From: Pseudomonadota bacterium
GTDB taxonomy: Bacteria; Pseudomonadota; Gammaproteobacteria; Xanthomonadales; Rhodanobacteraceae
Reading direction: 5' to 3'
Length of the DNA stretch: 60,372 bases
Assembly (NCBI GenBank): GCA_021794575.1
Contig: JAJYQO010000067.1
Coordinates: 1-60,372, forward strand
This document shows positions 8,432-17,087 of the stretch, piece by piece. Both the position numbers and the translations under genes were made by a program. Under the pieces are notes generated by a model. That model had not been told where the DNA came from. It worked only from the letters and a program-made list of their open reading frames with translations, and did no database searches. Position 1 is the first letter of the stretch; each line of letters starts with the position of its first letter.

Positions 8432-9759
8432 TGCGCGCGCGGCTGGCCTCGTTCGCGGTGTACGCCATGCTGTTGGTCGCGGCCGGGGCGCTCGGGTATC
8501 TGAGCACGCGCGGCGGCGCCACCTGGGACTGGACCTATGACGCGCGCGCCAGTCTGGCGCCGCAGAGCATCGACGTGCTGCGCGCGCTGAAAGGCCCGCT
8601 CACGGTCACCAGCTACGCCAGTCCGGGCAGCGGCTTGCGCGCCACCATCAGCGGTTTCATCGCGCGTTACCAGCGCTACAAGCCGGATCTGGCGCTGCGC
8701 TTTGTCGATCCGGCCGCCGATCCCGGGGCAGTGCGCGCCGCCGGGATCAACGTCGACGGCGAGTTGGTGCTGGCCTATGGCCGACGCAGCCTGCGCCTGA
8801 CGCAGTTGTCCGACCAGAGCTTCACCGACGCGCTGGCCAATCTGGCGCGCGGCGGCACACGCCTGGTCGCCTTCGTCACCGGCGATGGCGAGCGCAGCGC
8901 CGCTGGTCGCGCCAACGCCGACCTGGGCGGCTTCATGGCGCAGTTGGCCGCGCAGGGCGTGCAGGCGGTGCCGGTCAACCTGGCGCAGGTGGCCGCGATT
9001 CCGCGCAACGCCGGCCTGGTGGTGCTGGCCAGCCCGCTGGCCCGGCTGGCGCCGGCATCGGTGCACAAGCTGGTGGAATGGCTGCGCGACGGCGGCAACC
9101 TGCTGTGGCTGACCGATCCGGGCAGCGCGCACCTGGGTCTGGCGCCGCTGCGGCGCGAGCTGGGCATCACCGCACTGCCGGGCGAAATCATCGATCCCAG
9201 CGGCGCTGCGGCCGGCCTGGCCGATCCGCGGCTGGTGCTGGTTTCCACGTATCCGCCCAGCGCCATCACGCGCGGCTTCGCGCTGGACACGCTGTTCCCC
9301 GGCGTGGTGGCGCTGGCACGCAGCGGCAACAATTGGAAATACACGCCGCTGCTGCGCACCGCGCCGCAGAGCTATACGGCGCCGGCGGGCGTGGGCCCGG
9401 CGCCGGCCTACACGGCGGCGGCCGGCGACCTGCGCGGAGCGCTGGATTTCGGCTTCGCGCTGAGCCGGCTGTCGGCCAACCCGCTGCACGATCGGCAGCG
9501 CGTGGTGGTGATCGGCGACGGCGATTTTCTCTCCAACACCTTTCTCGGCAACGGCGGCAACGCCGCGCTGGGCACGCGCATCTTCGACTGGCTGCTGGGC
9601 GACGACACGCTGGTGCGGCTGCCGCCGCGCGCCGCGCCGGACCGCCAGCTCGCCATCGGTCAGCGCGGACTGGATGCGCTGACCGCCGCGCTGATCCTGC
9701 TGCCCGTGCTGCTGCTGGCCGGCGCGTTCGCGCTATGGCTGCGCCGGCGGCGGCGCTGA
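8431..9759 (+). CDS. GldG-like protein of an ABC-2 transport system
   Basis: 442 residues. There is an N-terminal membrane anchor (about 8-25), a long extracytoplasmic region and a C-terminal membrane anchor (LTAALILLPVLLLAGAFAL) ending in a run of arginines. The domain of about residues 45-410 fits the GldG / DUF4350-like uncharacterised ABC-type transport component, with LKGPLTVTSYASPG near its start and VVVIGDGDFLSN near its end; the latter is a typical motif of this family. It lies between the permease gene and a small DUF4340-like gene, which is the usual gene order. Function in Proteobacteria is not established; the auxiliary-subunit role is inferred from gene order. Confidence 0.78.
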   Translation: MRARLASFAVYAMLLVAAGALGYLSTRGGATWDWTYDARASLAPQSIDVLRALKGPLTVTSYASPGSGLRATISGFIARYQRYKPDLALRFVDPAADPGAVRAAGINVDGELVLAYGRRSLRLTQLSDQSFTDALANLARGGTRLVAFVTGDGERSAAGRANADLGGFMAQLAAQGVQAVPVNLAQVAAIPRNAGLVVLASPLARLAPASVHKLVEWLRDGGNLLWLTDPGSAHLGLAPLRRELGITALPGEIIDPSGAAAGLADPRLVLVSTYPPSAITRGFALDTLFPGVVALARSGNNWKYTPLLRTAPQSYTAPAGVGPAPAYTAAAGDLRGALDFGFALSRLSANPLHDRQRVVVIGDGDFLSNTFLGNGGNAALGTRIFDWLLGDDTLVRLPPRAAPDRQLAIGQRGLDALTAALILLPVLLLAGAFALWLRRRRR

Positions 9760-9760
9760 T

Positions 9761-10273
9761 ATGCGCCGCGCCACCCGTCAGCACCTGACGCTGCTGGCGG
9801 TCACCGCGCTGCTGCTGCTGGCCGCGCTGTGGGCCTGGCAGCGCCAGCAGCAGACGCGCGCCGCCGAACATCTGCTGCCGATCGCGCCGGCATCGATCAC
9901 CCGCATCGGCGTACAACTGCCGGGCATGGCGCGGCTGGATTTCTTCAGGCGCGACGGACGCTGGTGGCGTGCCGGCGCGACGCCGACGCCGGCCGGCCAC
10001 GCGCAATTGAACGCGCTGGCCGGCATCGCCGCCGCGCCGGTGGCGCGCTGGCTGCCGGCGGCCGAAGTGCGCCCGGCCCGGCTGGGACTGGTGCCGCCGC
10101 TGGCGCTGCTGTGGCTGGACGGCACGCGGCTGGCCTTCGGCGCGCTGACGCCGCTGGCGCCCGAGCGCTACGTGCAACTGCCGGACGGGCGGGTGGCGCT
10201 GATTTCGGCGCGCTACAGCCCCTACCTCGGTACCGGCGATCCGCAGGCGCCCGCGCATGCCGGAACTCCCTGA
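9761..10273 (+). CDS. DUF4340-like membrane-anchored protein
   Basis: 170 residues with a single N-terminal membrane segment (about residues 8-26) and then an extracytoplasmic domain. The order of motifs (ITRIGVQLPG, DGRWWRAG, LALLWLDGTRLAFG, RYVQLPDGRVALI) resembles the repeats of DUF4340 proteins, which usually sit beside GldG-like ABC components. It starts one base after the GldG-like stop and overlaps mutM by 17 bp. The protein is shorter than the 300-500 residues common for DUF4340, so it may keep only one repeat. Family call is by pattern and context. Confidence 0.6.
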   Translation: MRRATRQHLTLLAVTALLLLAALWAWQRQQQTRAAEHLLPIAPASITRIGVQLPGMARLDFFRRDGRWWRAGATPTPAGHAQLNALAGIAAAPVARWLPAAEVRPARLGLVPPLALLWLDGTRLAFGALTPLAPERYVQLPDGRVALISARYSPYLGTGDPQAPAHAGTP

Positions 10274-11069
10274 GGTCGAAACCACGCGGCGCGGGCTGGC
10301 GCCGCATCTCGAGGGCCGCCGCATCGAGACGGTGCGGCTGCGCCGGCCGGACCTGCGCTGGCCGATCGCGCCGGAAATCACCACGCTGCTGCCCGGCCAG
10401 CGCATCCAGTCGATCGAGCGCCGCGCCAAGTATCTGCTGCTGCACACTGCCGCCGGCAGCGTGCTGATCCATCTGGGCATGTCCGGCGCGCTGCGCGTGC
10501 TCGACCCGCGGGTGCCGGCGGGCGCGCACGACCACTACGAGTTGCTGCTGGATTCGGGACGCGCATTGCGCTACACCGATCCGCGCCGTTTCGGCTGCCT
10601 GCTGTGGCAGGCGCCGGGCACGCTGCATCCGTTGCTGGCCGGGCTGGGACCGGAGCCGCTCGGCCCGGATTTCGACGGCGATCATCTGTGGCGGTGCGCG
10701 CGCGGCCGGCGGGCGCCGGTCAAGGTGTTCCTGATGGACCAGGCGGTGGTGGTAGGCGTAGGCAACATCTATGCCGCCGAAGCCTTGTTCGCCGCCAGCA
10801 TCCACCCGTTGCGCGCGGCCGGACGCATTGCGCGCGAGCGCTATGCCGCGCTCGCCGCCGCGGTGCGTGCCGTCCTCGGCCACGCGATCCGCCGCGGCGG
10901 CACCACGCTGCGCGATTTCATCAGCCCAGACGGCCTGCCCGGCTACTTCGAGCAGGAGCTGAACGTGTATGGCCGCCTCGGGCAGCCGTGCCGGCGCTGC
11001 GGCGCCCCGATCCGGCTGCTGCGCCTGGGCCAGCGCAGCAGTTATTACTGCCCGCACTGCCAGCGCTGA
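10257..11069 (+). CDS. mutM: Formamidopyrimidine-DNA glycosylase
   Basis: 270 residues, full length. The N-terminus is MPELPEVET, whose Pro2 is the Schiff-base nucleophile and Glu3 the catalytic acid. The conserved lysine is in RRAKYLL. The C-terminal zinc finger is complete: CRRC followed by CPHC about 17 residues later, inside YGRLGQPCRRCG and SYYCPHCQR. The enzyme removes 8-oxoguanine and formamidopyrimidines from DNA and nicks the abasic site (base excision repair). The start lies 17 bp inside the end of the DUF4340-like gene, so at least part of its expression probably comes from the transporter operon. Confidence 0.97.
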   Translation: MPELPEVETTRRGLAPHLEGRRIETVRLRRPDLRWPIAPEITTLLPGQRIQSIERRAKYLLLHTAAGSVLIHLGMSGALRVLDPRVPAGAHDHYELLLDSGRALRYTDPRRFGCLLWQAPGTLHPLLAGLGPEPLGPDFDGDHLWRCARGRRAPVKVFLMDQAVVVGVGNIYAAEALFAASIHPLRAAGRIARERYAALAAAVRAVLGHAIRRGGTTLRDFISPDGLPGYFEQELNVYGRLGQPCRRCGAPIRLLRLGQRSSYYCPHCQR

Positions 11070-11217
11070 CCGCGGCCGTCGGCAAGGCTGTCCTGCGACC
11101 CGCCACGTTACGCGAGCCTTGCGCCTGCGCCGCAAACTGACGAAACCGTAAAACACGCGACGCGCCGGTGTAGCGCGGCATGCGGCATGGTGCTGCGATG
11201 ACGACGGGGATGCGCTA

Positions 11218-11730
11218 ATGGGGTGGCTGGCCGGCTGGCTGCATGCGCTTGGCGCGCTGCTGCACGGCCACGCCGGCGCGACCTGCGCGCCGCTGCCGGC
11301 CGGCACCCCGAGCGTGGCGCAATTGGTGCAGCGCGCCGAGCTTGCCAGCGGCGGCTACGCGGTTGGCACGCGCGACTTGTGCCGCGGCGGTCACCAAGTG
11401 CTGGAAGTGACCACGGTGGCGCCCGGACGCCTGGCCGATGCGCGCCTGGCGCGCCGCGACGGCACCTTGCTGGATCTGCGCTGGCAGGACGCCTGGCAGC
11501 GCTGGCTGCACGGCGGCGAAATGCGCGCGGCCGACAGCAGGGAACGTCCGTCGATCGATCTTGTCCAAGCCTTGCGTCGCGTCACGCCCTACGGCTTGGT
11601 CACGACCGCCCGGCTGCGATACCGGGACGCCCGTCCGTGCTGGTCGATCACCGTCGAGCACGCCGGTAGCGCCCAGACCTGGCGGGTCGAGACCAGCGCA
11701 GGGCGCGTGCGCATTGCCGATCGCCTGTAA
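11218..11730 (+). CDS. PepSY-like exported protein next to a two-component system
   Basis: 170 residues with a short hydrophobic N-terminus (MGWLAGWLHALGALLHGHAG) that can act as a signal peptide. Two segments resemble the PepSY fold: HQVLEVTTVAPGRLADARLARRDGTLLDLRW is split here into its parts HQVLEVTTV and DGTLLDLRW (about residues 60-98), and a second copy is CWSITVEHAG ... WRVETSAGRVRIADRL at the C-terminus. Small PepSY proteins encoded next to OmpR-type regulators often act as periplasmic modulators of the cognate sensor. The regulator starts 48 bp downstream on the same strand, in keeping with that role. Which ligand is sensed is unknown. Confidence 0.6.
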   Translation: MGWLAGWLHALGALLHGHAGATCAPLPAGTPSVAQLVQRAELASGGYAVGTRDLCRGGHQVLEVTTVAPGRLADARLARRDGTLLDLRWQDAWQRWLHGGEMRAADSRERPSIDLVQALRRVTPYGLVTTARLRYRDARPCWSITVEHAGSAQTWRVETSAGRVRIADRL

Positions 11731-11778
11731 GGCGCGCGACGATCATCGACAACGCGGTACCGTATTGCGAGGTGCTCT

Positions 11779-12468
11779 ATGCGCATTCTGGTGGTTGAAG
11801 ACGACGGCGAGACACGCGACTGGATCGCGCGCGGGCTCGAGGAAGAGGGCTATCACGTCGAAACCGCGGACGATGGCCACGAGGGCTTGTTCATGGCCAC
11901 CCAGGGCGCCTACGACGCGCTGGTGGTGGACCGCATGCTGCCCAAGCTGGATGGCCTGGGCCTGGTCAAGGCGCTGCGCGCGGCCGACCTGCGCGCGCCG
12001 ATCATCATGCTGACCGCACTGATCGAAACCCCGCAGCGCGTCGAGGGCCTCAACGCCGGCGCCGACGACTACCTCGGCAAGCCGTTCGCCTTCACCGAGC
12101 TGGTGGCGCGGCTGCAGGCGCTGGGCCGCCGCCCGCCGTTGGCCGCCGTGCAGACCACCTTCGACGCCGGTCCGCTGCACCTCGACGTGGCCAGCCGCAC
12201 GGTCACCCGCAACGGCGAGACCATGGACCTCACCCCCACTGAGTTCCGCCTGCTGGAGTCGCTGATGCGTCACGCCGGCAAGGTGGTCACGCGCACCATG
12301 CTGCTGGAACAGGTCTGGCACTTCCATTTCGACCCGCGCACCAGCGTGGTGGAAACGCACATGTCGCGCCTGCGCGCCAAGATCGACCGCGGCTGGAACG
12401 GACCCGCGCTGATCGAAACCGTGCGCGGCTACGGATACCGCGTGCGTGTCGACGGCGGCGGGGAATAA
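11779..12468 (+). CDS. OmpR-family DNA-binding response regulator
   Basis: 229 residues. The receiver domain has the acidic pair in VVEDDGE, phospho-acceptor Asp51 in LVVDRMLPKLDG and the switch Lys in YLGKPF. The C-terminal winged helix begins near residue 130; it contains DLTPTEFRLLESLMRHAGKVVTR in two readable parts (DLTPTEFRLLESL, GKVVTR) and ends ETVRGYGYRV. It is most like the CusR/CopR/QseB branch, whose members respond to metals or envelope stress, but the inducer cannot be read from sequence. The kinase gene overlaps its 3' end by 23 bp. Confidence 0.92.
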   Translation: MRILVVEDDGETRDWIARGLEEEGYHVETADDGHEGLFMATQGAYDALVVDRMLPKLDGLGLVKALRAADLRAPIIMLTALIETPQRVEGLNAGADDYLGKPFAFTELVARLQALGRRPPLAAVQTTFDAGPLHLDVASRTVTRNGETMDLTPTEFRLLESLMRHAGKVVTRTMLLEQVWHFHFDPRTSVVETHMSRLRAKIDRGWNGPALIETVRGYGYRVRVDGGGE

Positions 12469-13837
12469 GACCAGCAGTTTTTTCCGCCTCAGCCTGCTGC
12501 TGGCGGGCCTGTTCGCGCTGGCCTCGGTGCTGATGGCCGGAGCGCTGTACCTCAGCGTGACCCGCAACGTGCGCGAGCGTCTGCACGAGGACATCCGCAC
12601 CGACGCGCTGGACCTGGCCGCGCTGGCCACTCACGATGGCGCCGGTGCGCTGCGCAGCGAGATCGAGCAGCGCGTGCACCTGGATACGCCGCTGCCGCGC
12701 TGGTACGGGCTGTTCTCGCCGCAGGGCGACTTCCTGGCCGGCAACCTGCGCTGGCGTCCGCCCGGTCCGGGCTGGTGGCACCAGCCGTTTCGCGCGCGGC
12801 GCTCGCCCACCGGCCACCTGCCGCCGGTGCATACGCTGACCTTACTGGCGCTGGGCACGCAGCAGGGCGATCTGCTGGTAGTCGGCCGCGACCGCACCTA
12901 CATCGACCAGCTCGAAGCCAGCTACGGCCGCGCCTTCATCGGCGTGCTGCTGCTGACCGTGGGCGTGGCGCTGGCGCTGGGCGCGTTGATCGGCCGGCGC
13001 ATGCTGCGTCGCGTCTCGGCGATGAGCGACACCGCCGCCGCCATCAGCGCGGGCCGGCTCTCGCTGCGCATGCCGCTGCGCGGCAGTGGCGACGAGTTCG
13101 ACCGCATCGCGCAGACCGTCAACGAAATGCTCGAGCGCATCGAGGCGCTGCTGGGCGAAGTACGCCGCATCGGCGCCGACATCGCGCACGACCTGCGCAC
13201 ACCGCTGACGCGCCTGCGCCGGCGCCTGGAAGCCGCGCGCACGCATCCGCCGGCCGACCGCGCCGCTCTGGATGCCATGCTGGGCGACGCCTTGCGCGAG
13301 ATCGACGAGCTGCTGGTGATCTTCCAGGCGCTGCTGCGCATCGCGCGCATCGAATCCGGCGAGGCGCGCGCCGGCTTCGTGGCCATCGACCTGGCCGCGC
13401 TGCTGGAAGAGCTGGCCGACGCCTACACCGCGGTGGCCGAGGCCGAAGGCCGGCACCTGACGCTGGACGCGGGGGGCGCCGGCACCGTGGTGCGCGGTGA
13501 CCGCGAGCTGCTGGTGCAGGCGTTGGTCAACTTGATCGAAAACGCCATCAGCCACACGCCCGCCGGCGCCCGCATCCAGCTCGGCGTGCGACCGGACGGC
13601 GACGGCGTGGCGGTCGTCGTGGCCGACGACGGACCGGGCATCCCCGAGTCCGAACGCGAAAACGTGCTGCAGCCGTTCAAGCGTCTGGACCGCAGCCGAC
13701 ACACGCCCGGCAACGGCCTGGGCCTGGCGCTGGTGCGCGCCGTGGCCGAACTGCACGGCGCGCAGTTGCTGCTGATCGACAACCAGCCCGGCCTGCGCGT
13801 CGAGTTGCGCTTCACCGGCGCCACGGCCGCGCGGTAG
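12446..13837 (+). CDS. Membrane sensor histidine kinase (OmpR-partner type)
   Basis: 463 residues from a GTG at 12446 that lies inside the regulator gene; an internal start a few codons later is also possible. Topology: membrane segment 1 at about 14-36, periplasmic domain about 37-160, membrane segment 2 at about 163-183, HAMP linker, then the H-box DIAHDLRTPLTRLRRRLE with His248. The ATPase domain has LIENAISHTP (N-box), ADDGPGIP (G1) and GNGLGLALV (G2). The periplasmic part is rich in Pro, Trp and Arg around RWRPPGPGWWHQPFRAR, with no recognisable ligand fold. It should phosphorylate the regulator just upstream, with the PepSY protein as a likely modulator. Confidence 0.9.
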   Translation: MSTAAGNKTSSFFRLSLLLAGLFALASVLMAGALYLSVTRNVRERLHEDIRTDALDLAALATHDGAGALRSEIEQRVHLDTPLPRWYGLFSPQGDFLAGNLRWRPPGPGWWHQPFRARRSPTGHLPPVHTLTLLALGTQQGDLLVVGRDRTYIDQLEASYGRAFIGVLLLTVGVALALGALIGRRMLRRVSAMSDTAAAISAGRLSLRMPLRGSGDEFDRIAQTVNEMLERIEALLGEVRRIGADIAHDLRTPLTRLRRRLEAARTHPPADRAALDAMLGDALREIDELLVIFQALLRIARIESGEARAGFVAIDLAALLEELADAYTAVAEAEGRHLTLDAGGAGTVVRGDRELLVQALVNLIENAISHTPAGARIQLGVRPDGDGVAVVVADDGPGIPESERENVLQPFKRLDRSRHTPGNGLGLALVRAVAELHGAQLLLIDNQPGLRVELRFTGATAAR

Positions 13838-13889
13838 GCGCAGGCGCGGCAACCTGCCCTGATCCACGTCGCAGCGGCTTCGCCCATTA

Positions 13890-14308
13890 TCATGCGGCCG
13901 GCGTTTTTTCAGCAGCGATGTAGGCCGCGTCTATGGCGCGGTCGAGCACGTGGTACGCCTGCATCAGCGCGGACGGCCCGGTCAGCGGGTCGTAGATGTC
14001 GGCCAGGGTGCTGCCGGGAAACTGCGCGCGCATCGAGCACGGCCTGTGTCGCTGCCTCGATCGCGAGGCAGTGTTTGCTCCCCCTGGAAGAGGCGTTCAG
14101 GCGCCAGCTCGAGCCGGGAGAAAGTGTTGTGGAGCAAGCATCGAAGCCGAGTACTGGAACCGGCTTTCTAGTCGGCCACCAACGGCTGAAAGCCAACGCA
14201 TGTGCATGGCGGACTGCTCTTGGCCTCGGCGTCCTCGGAGGATTCCAGCGCCCATTCGCGCGCGCAGCGCAGGGCGTGGTCCTTGATTTCGTTCCAGCTC
14301 AGCGGCAT
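13890..14308 (-). pseudogene. Remnant of a large class I DNA methyltransferase (YeeA / type IIG-like), internally deleted
   Basis: Pieces of both ends of one long gene are squeezed into about 420 bp in three frames. From ATG 14308 comes the typical N-terminus [13 protein letters not shown] ... REWA ... EDAEAKS, about 30 residues. Near 14215 the frame changes to [20 protein letters not shown], which belongs near the C-terminus of the same family. Then HNTFSRLE, then AIEAATQAVLDARA, and after a further shift near 14025-14030 the last segment QFPGSTLADIYDPLTGP, stopping at 13890. Intact relatives are about 900 residues long and carry the SAM-binding and NPPY motifs in the missing middle. The gene is dead. 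The base composition looks lower in GC than its flanks, in keeping with a formerly acquired restriction-type gene. Confidence 0.75.
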
Positions 14309-14312
14309 GCAC

Positions 14313-16118
14313 TCACTCCGCCAGCGGCAGCACCGCCAGCACTTCGTCGAAGCCGGTGACGCCGCGCGCCACGGCGCCGGCGCCAGCCACGCGCAACGGG
14401 CGCAGGCCCTCGCGCTGCGCCTGTGTCGTGAAGCCACCGAGCTCGAAGCGGGCGCCGACGCGCGTGCGCAGGCTAGGCGTCAACGCCAGCATCTCGTACA
14501 CGGCCACGCGGCCGCGGTAGCCGGTGTGGCGGCATTCGATGCAGCCCACCGGTTCGAACACACGGGCCGGCAGCGGCAGTTCGTGGCCCTGCGTGAGTGC
14601 GGCCCACAGCGCGGCATCCGGCGCGGCCTCGCGCTTGCAGTGCGGGCACAGCGTGCGCAGCAGACGCTGCGCCACCACGCCGGCCAGCGTGGACTGAATA
14701 AGGTAATGCGGCACGCCCAGATCGAGCAGGCGGGTGATGGCGCTGGGCGCGTCGTTGGTGTGCAGGGTCGACAGCACCAGGTGCCCGGTCAGCGCCGCTT
14801 GCACCGCCATCTGCGCGGTTTCCAGATCGCGGATCTCGCCGACCATGATGATGTCCGGATCCTGGCGCAGCAGCGTGCGCACGCCGGCGGCGAAGTCGAG
14901 ATCGATCGCCGGCTGCACCTGCATCTGGTTGAATTCGGGGCTGACCATCTCGATCGGGTCTTCGACCGTACACACGTTGAGCTCGGGCCGCGCCAGATGC
15001 TTGAGCGTGGAGTACAGCGTGGTGGTCTTGCCCGAGCCGGTGGGGCCGGTAACCAGCACGATGCCGTGCGGACGCTCGACCAGCGCGCGCCACAGATTCT
15101 CCTCGCGCGGGTCGAAGCCCAGCTCCGCATAGCTGCGCACCACGATGTCGGGATCGAAGATGCGCATCACGATCTTCTCTCCGAAGGCGGTGGGCATGGC
15201 CGAGATGCGCAGCTCCACCTCGCGACCGCCGGCCGAACGCGTCTTGATGCGGCCATCTTGCGGGCGCCGCCGCTCGGCCACGTCCATGCGCGCCAGGATC
15301 TTGATGCGCGCGGTCACCGCGTTCTGCACCGCCGGCGGCAACTCGAACACGCTGTGCAGCACGCCGTCGATGCGGAAGCGGATGCGGCCCATCTCGCGGC
15401 GCGGCTCGAGGTGGATGTCCGAGGCGCGCTGCTCGAAGGCGTACTGCAGCAGCCAGTCGACGATGTTGACCACATGCCGGTCGTCGGCGCCCAGTTCGCC
15501 GCCCTTGCCCAGTTCGACCAACTGCTCGAAGTTGAGGATGGCGCTGGGCGCGTTCTCGGCGCCGGCATCGCGCGCCAATTGCACCGAGCGCTGCACGCCG
15601 TAGAACTGCGCCAGATAGCGGTTGATCTCGATCGGGTTGGCCACCACGCGCTGGATGTCCCGGCGCAGCATCGGCGCCAGGTCCTTGGCCCAGGCCGCCT
15701 CGAACGGCTCGGCGCTGGCGAAGGTGACCGCTTCGGGTGTGACCTTCACCGGCAGGATGCGGTGGCGCTGCGCATAGGCCTGGCTGACGATCTGCGTGAC
15801 CTGCGCCACCTCGATCTTGGTCGGGTCGATCTTCAGGTACGGCAACCCGGCCTTGCCGGCCAGCCATTCGGTGAGGCGCTCCAGGCCGAGCGGGCGGCCG
15901 GGTTGGGCGCGGTCCTCGACCTCGGCATTGGCGATCAGCACCAGCGGGTGCACCTCGACCACGCTGCGCACCGCGCGCTGCGGGCGCGCCTTCACGCGCA
16001 GCAGCTTGGCGTCCTCGGCGGCCAGGCGGCCGTCCACGATCAGCGCCGCCAGCACCTCGTCCAGCTCCAGGCGGCCGCGTCGTCCCAGCAACACCGCAGC
16101 GTTCGGTTGCGTGGCCAT
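14313..16118 (-). CDS. GspE/PilB-type secretion or pilus ATPase, stand-alone
   Basis: 601 residues. The N-terminal domain (about 1-170) resembles the T2SSE/MshEN domain. The ATPase domain has Walker [10 protein letters not shown], the Asp box ([10 protein letters not shown]), Walker B ([11 protein letters not shown]) and the His box (STLHTNDAP). A tetracysteine zinc element follows: CPHC, then CIEC after about 35 residues. Such hexameric ATPases drive type II secretion or type IV pilus assembly at the inner membrane. No other secretion or pilus gene is present in the window, so its partners must be elsewhere. The start is ATG 16118; a GTG two codons upstream (16124) is possible. Its 3' end lies four bases from the methyltransferase remnant. 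Confidence 0.88.
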   Translation of the reverse strand: MATQPNAAVLLGRRGRLELDEVLAALIVDGRLAAEDAKLLRVKARPQRAVRSVVEVHPLVLIANAEVEDRAQPGRPLGLERLTEWLAGKAGLPYLKIDPTKIEVAQVTQIVSQAYAQRHRILPVKVTPEAVTFASAEPFEAAWAKDLAPMLRRDIQRVVANPIEINRYLAQFYGVQRSVQLARDAGAENAPSAILNFEQLVELGKGGELGADDRHVVNIVDWLLQYAFEQRASDIHLEPRREMGRIRFRIDGVLHSVFELPPAVQNAVTARIKILARMDVAERRRPQDGRIKTRSAGGREVELRISAMPTAFGEKIVMRIFDPDIVVRSYAELGFDPREENLWRALVERPHGIVLVTGPTGSGKTTTLYSTLKHLARPELNVCTVEDPIEMVSPEFNQMQVQPAIDLDFAAGVRTLLRQDPDIIMVGEIRDLETAQMAVQAALTGHLVLSTLHTNDAPSAITRLLDLGVPHYLIQSTLAGVVAQRLLRTLCPHCKREAAPDAALWAALTQGHELPLPARVFEPVGCIECRHTGYRGRVAVYEMLALTPSLRTRVGARFELGGFTTQAQREGLRPLRVAGAGAVARGVTGFDEVLAVLPLAE

Positions 16119-16147
16119 CAACACCTCGCGGAGTGGCTTCGTATACT
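16118..16147 (+). promoter_or_regulatory. Probable sigma-70 promoter of glyQS
   Basis: A TATACT box (16142-16147) lies 32 bp before the glyQ start. A TCAACA hexamer (16118-16123), matching TTGACA at four positions, sits 18 bp upstream of it. The -35 hexamer overlaps the start codon of the divergent GspE-type gene, so the two genes share a very short control region. Confidence 0.45.
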
Positions 16148-16178
16148 AGCCCGCTTTGCGCCAGCCGCCGGAACGCTC

Positions 16179-17079
<901 letters not shown>

Positions 17080-17087
<8 letters not shown>

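Noticed and set aside
13844-14360. A plus-strand gene in the gap between the kinase and the GspE-type gene
   Set aside because: The plus frames there give no conserved protein, while the minus strand gives recognisable methyltransferase fragments.
14202-16178. A very long open frame continuous with glyQ that would add hundreds of residues upstream on the plus strand
   Set aside because: It lies wholly over the minus-strand methyltransferase remnant and GspE-type gene; its translation is low complexity, rich in Arg, His and Gln. It is an antisense artefact of high GC.
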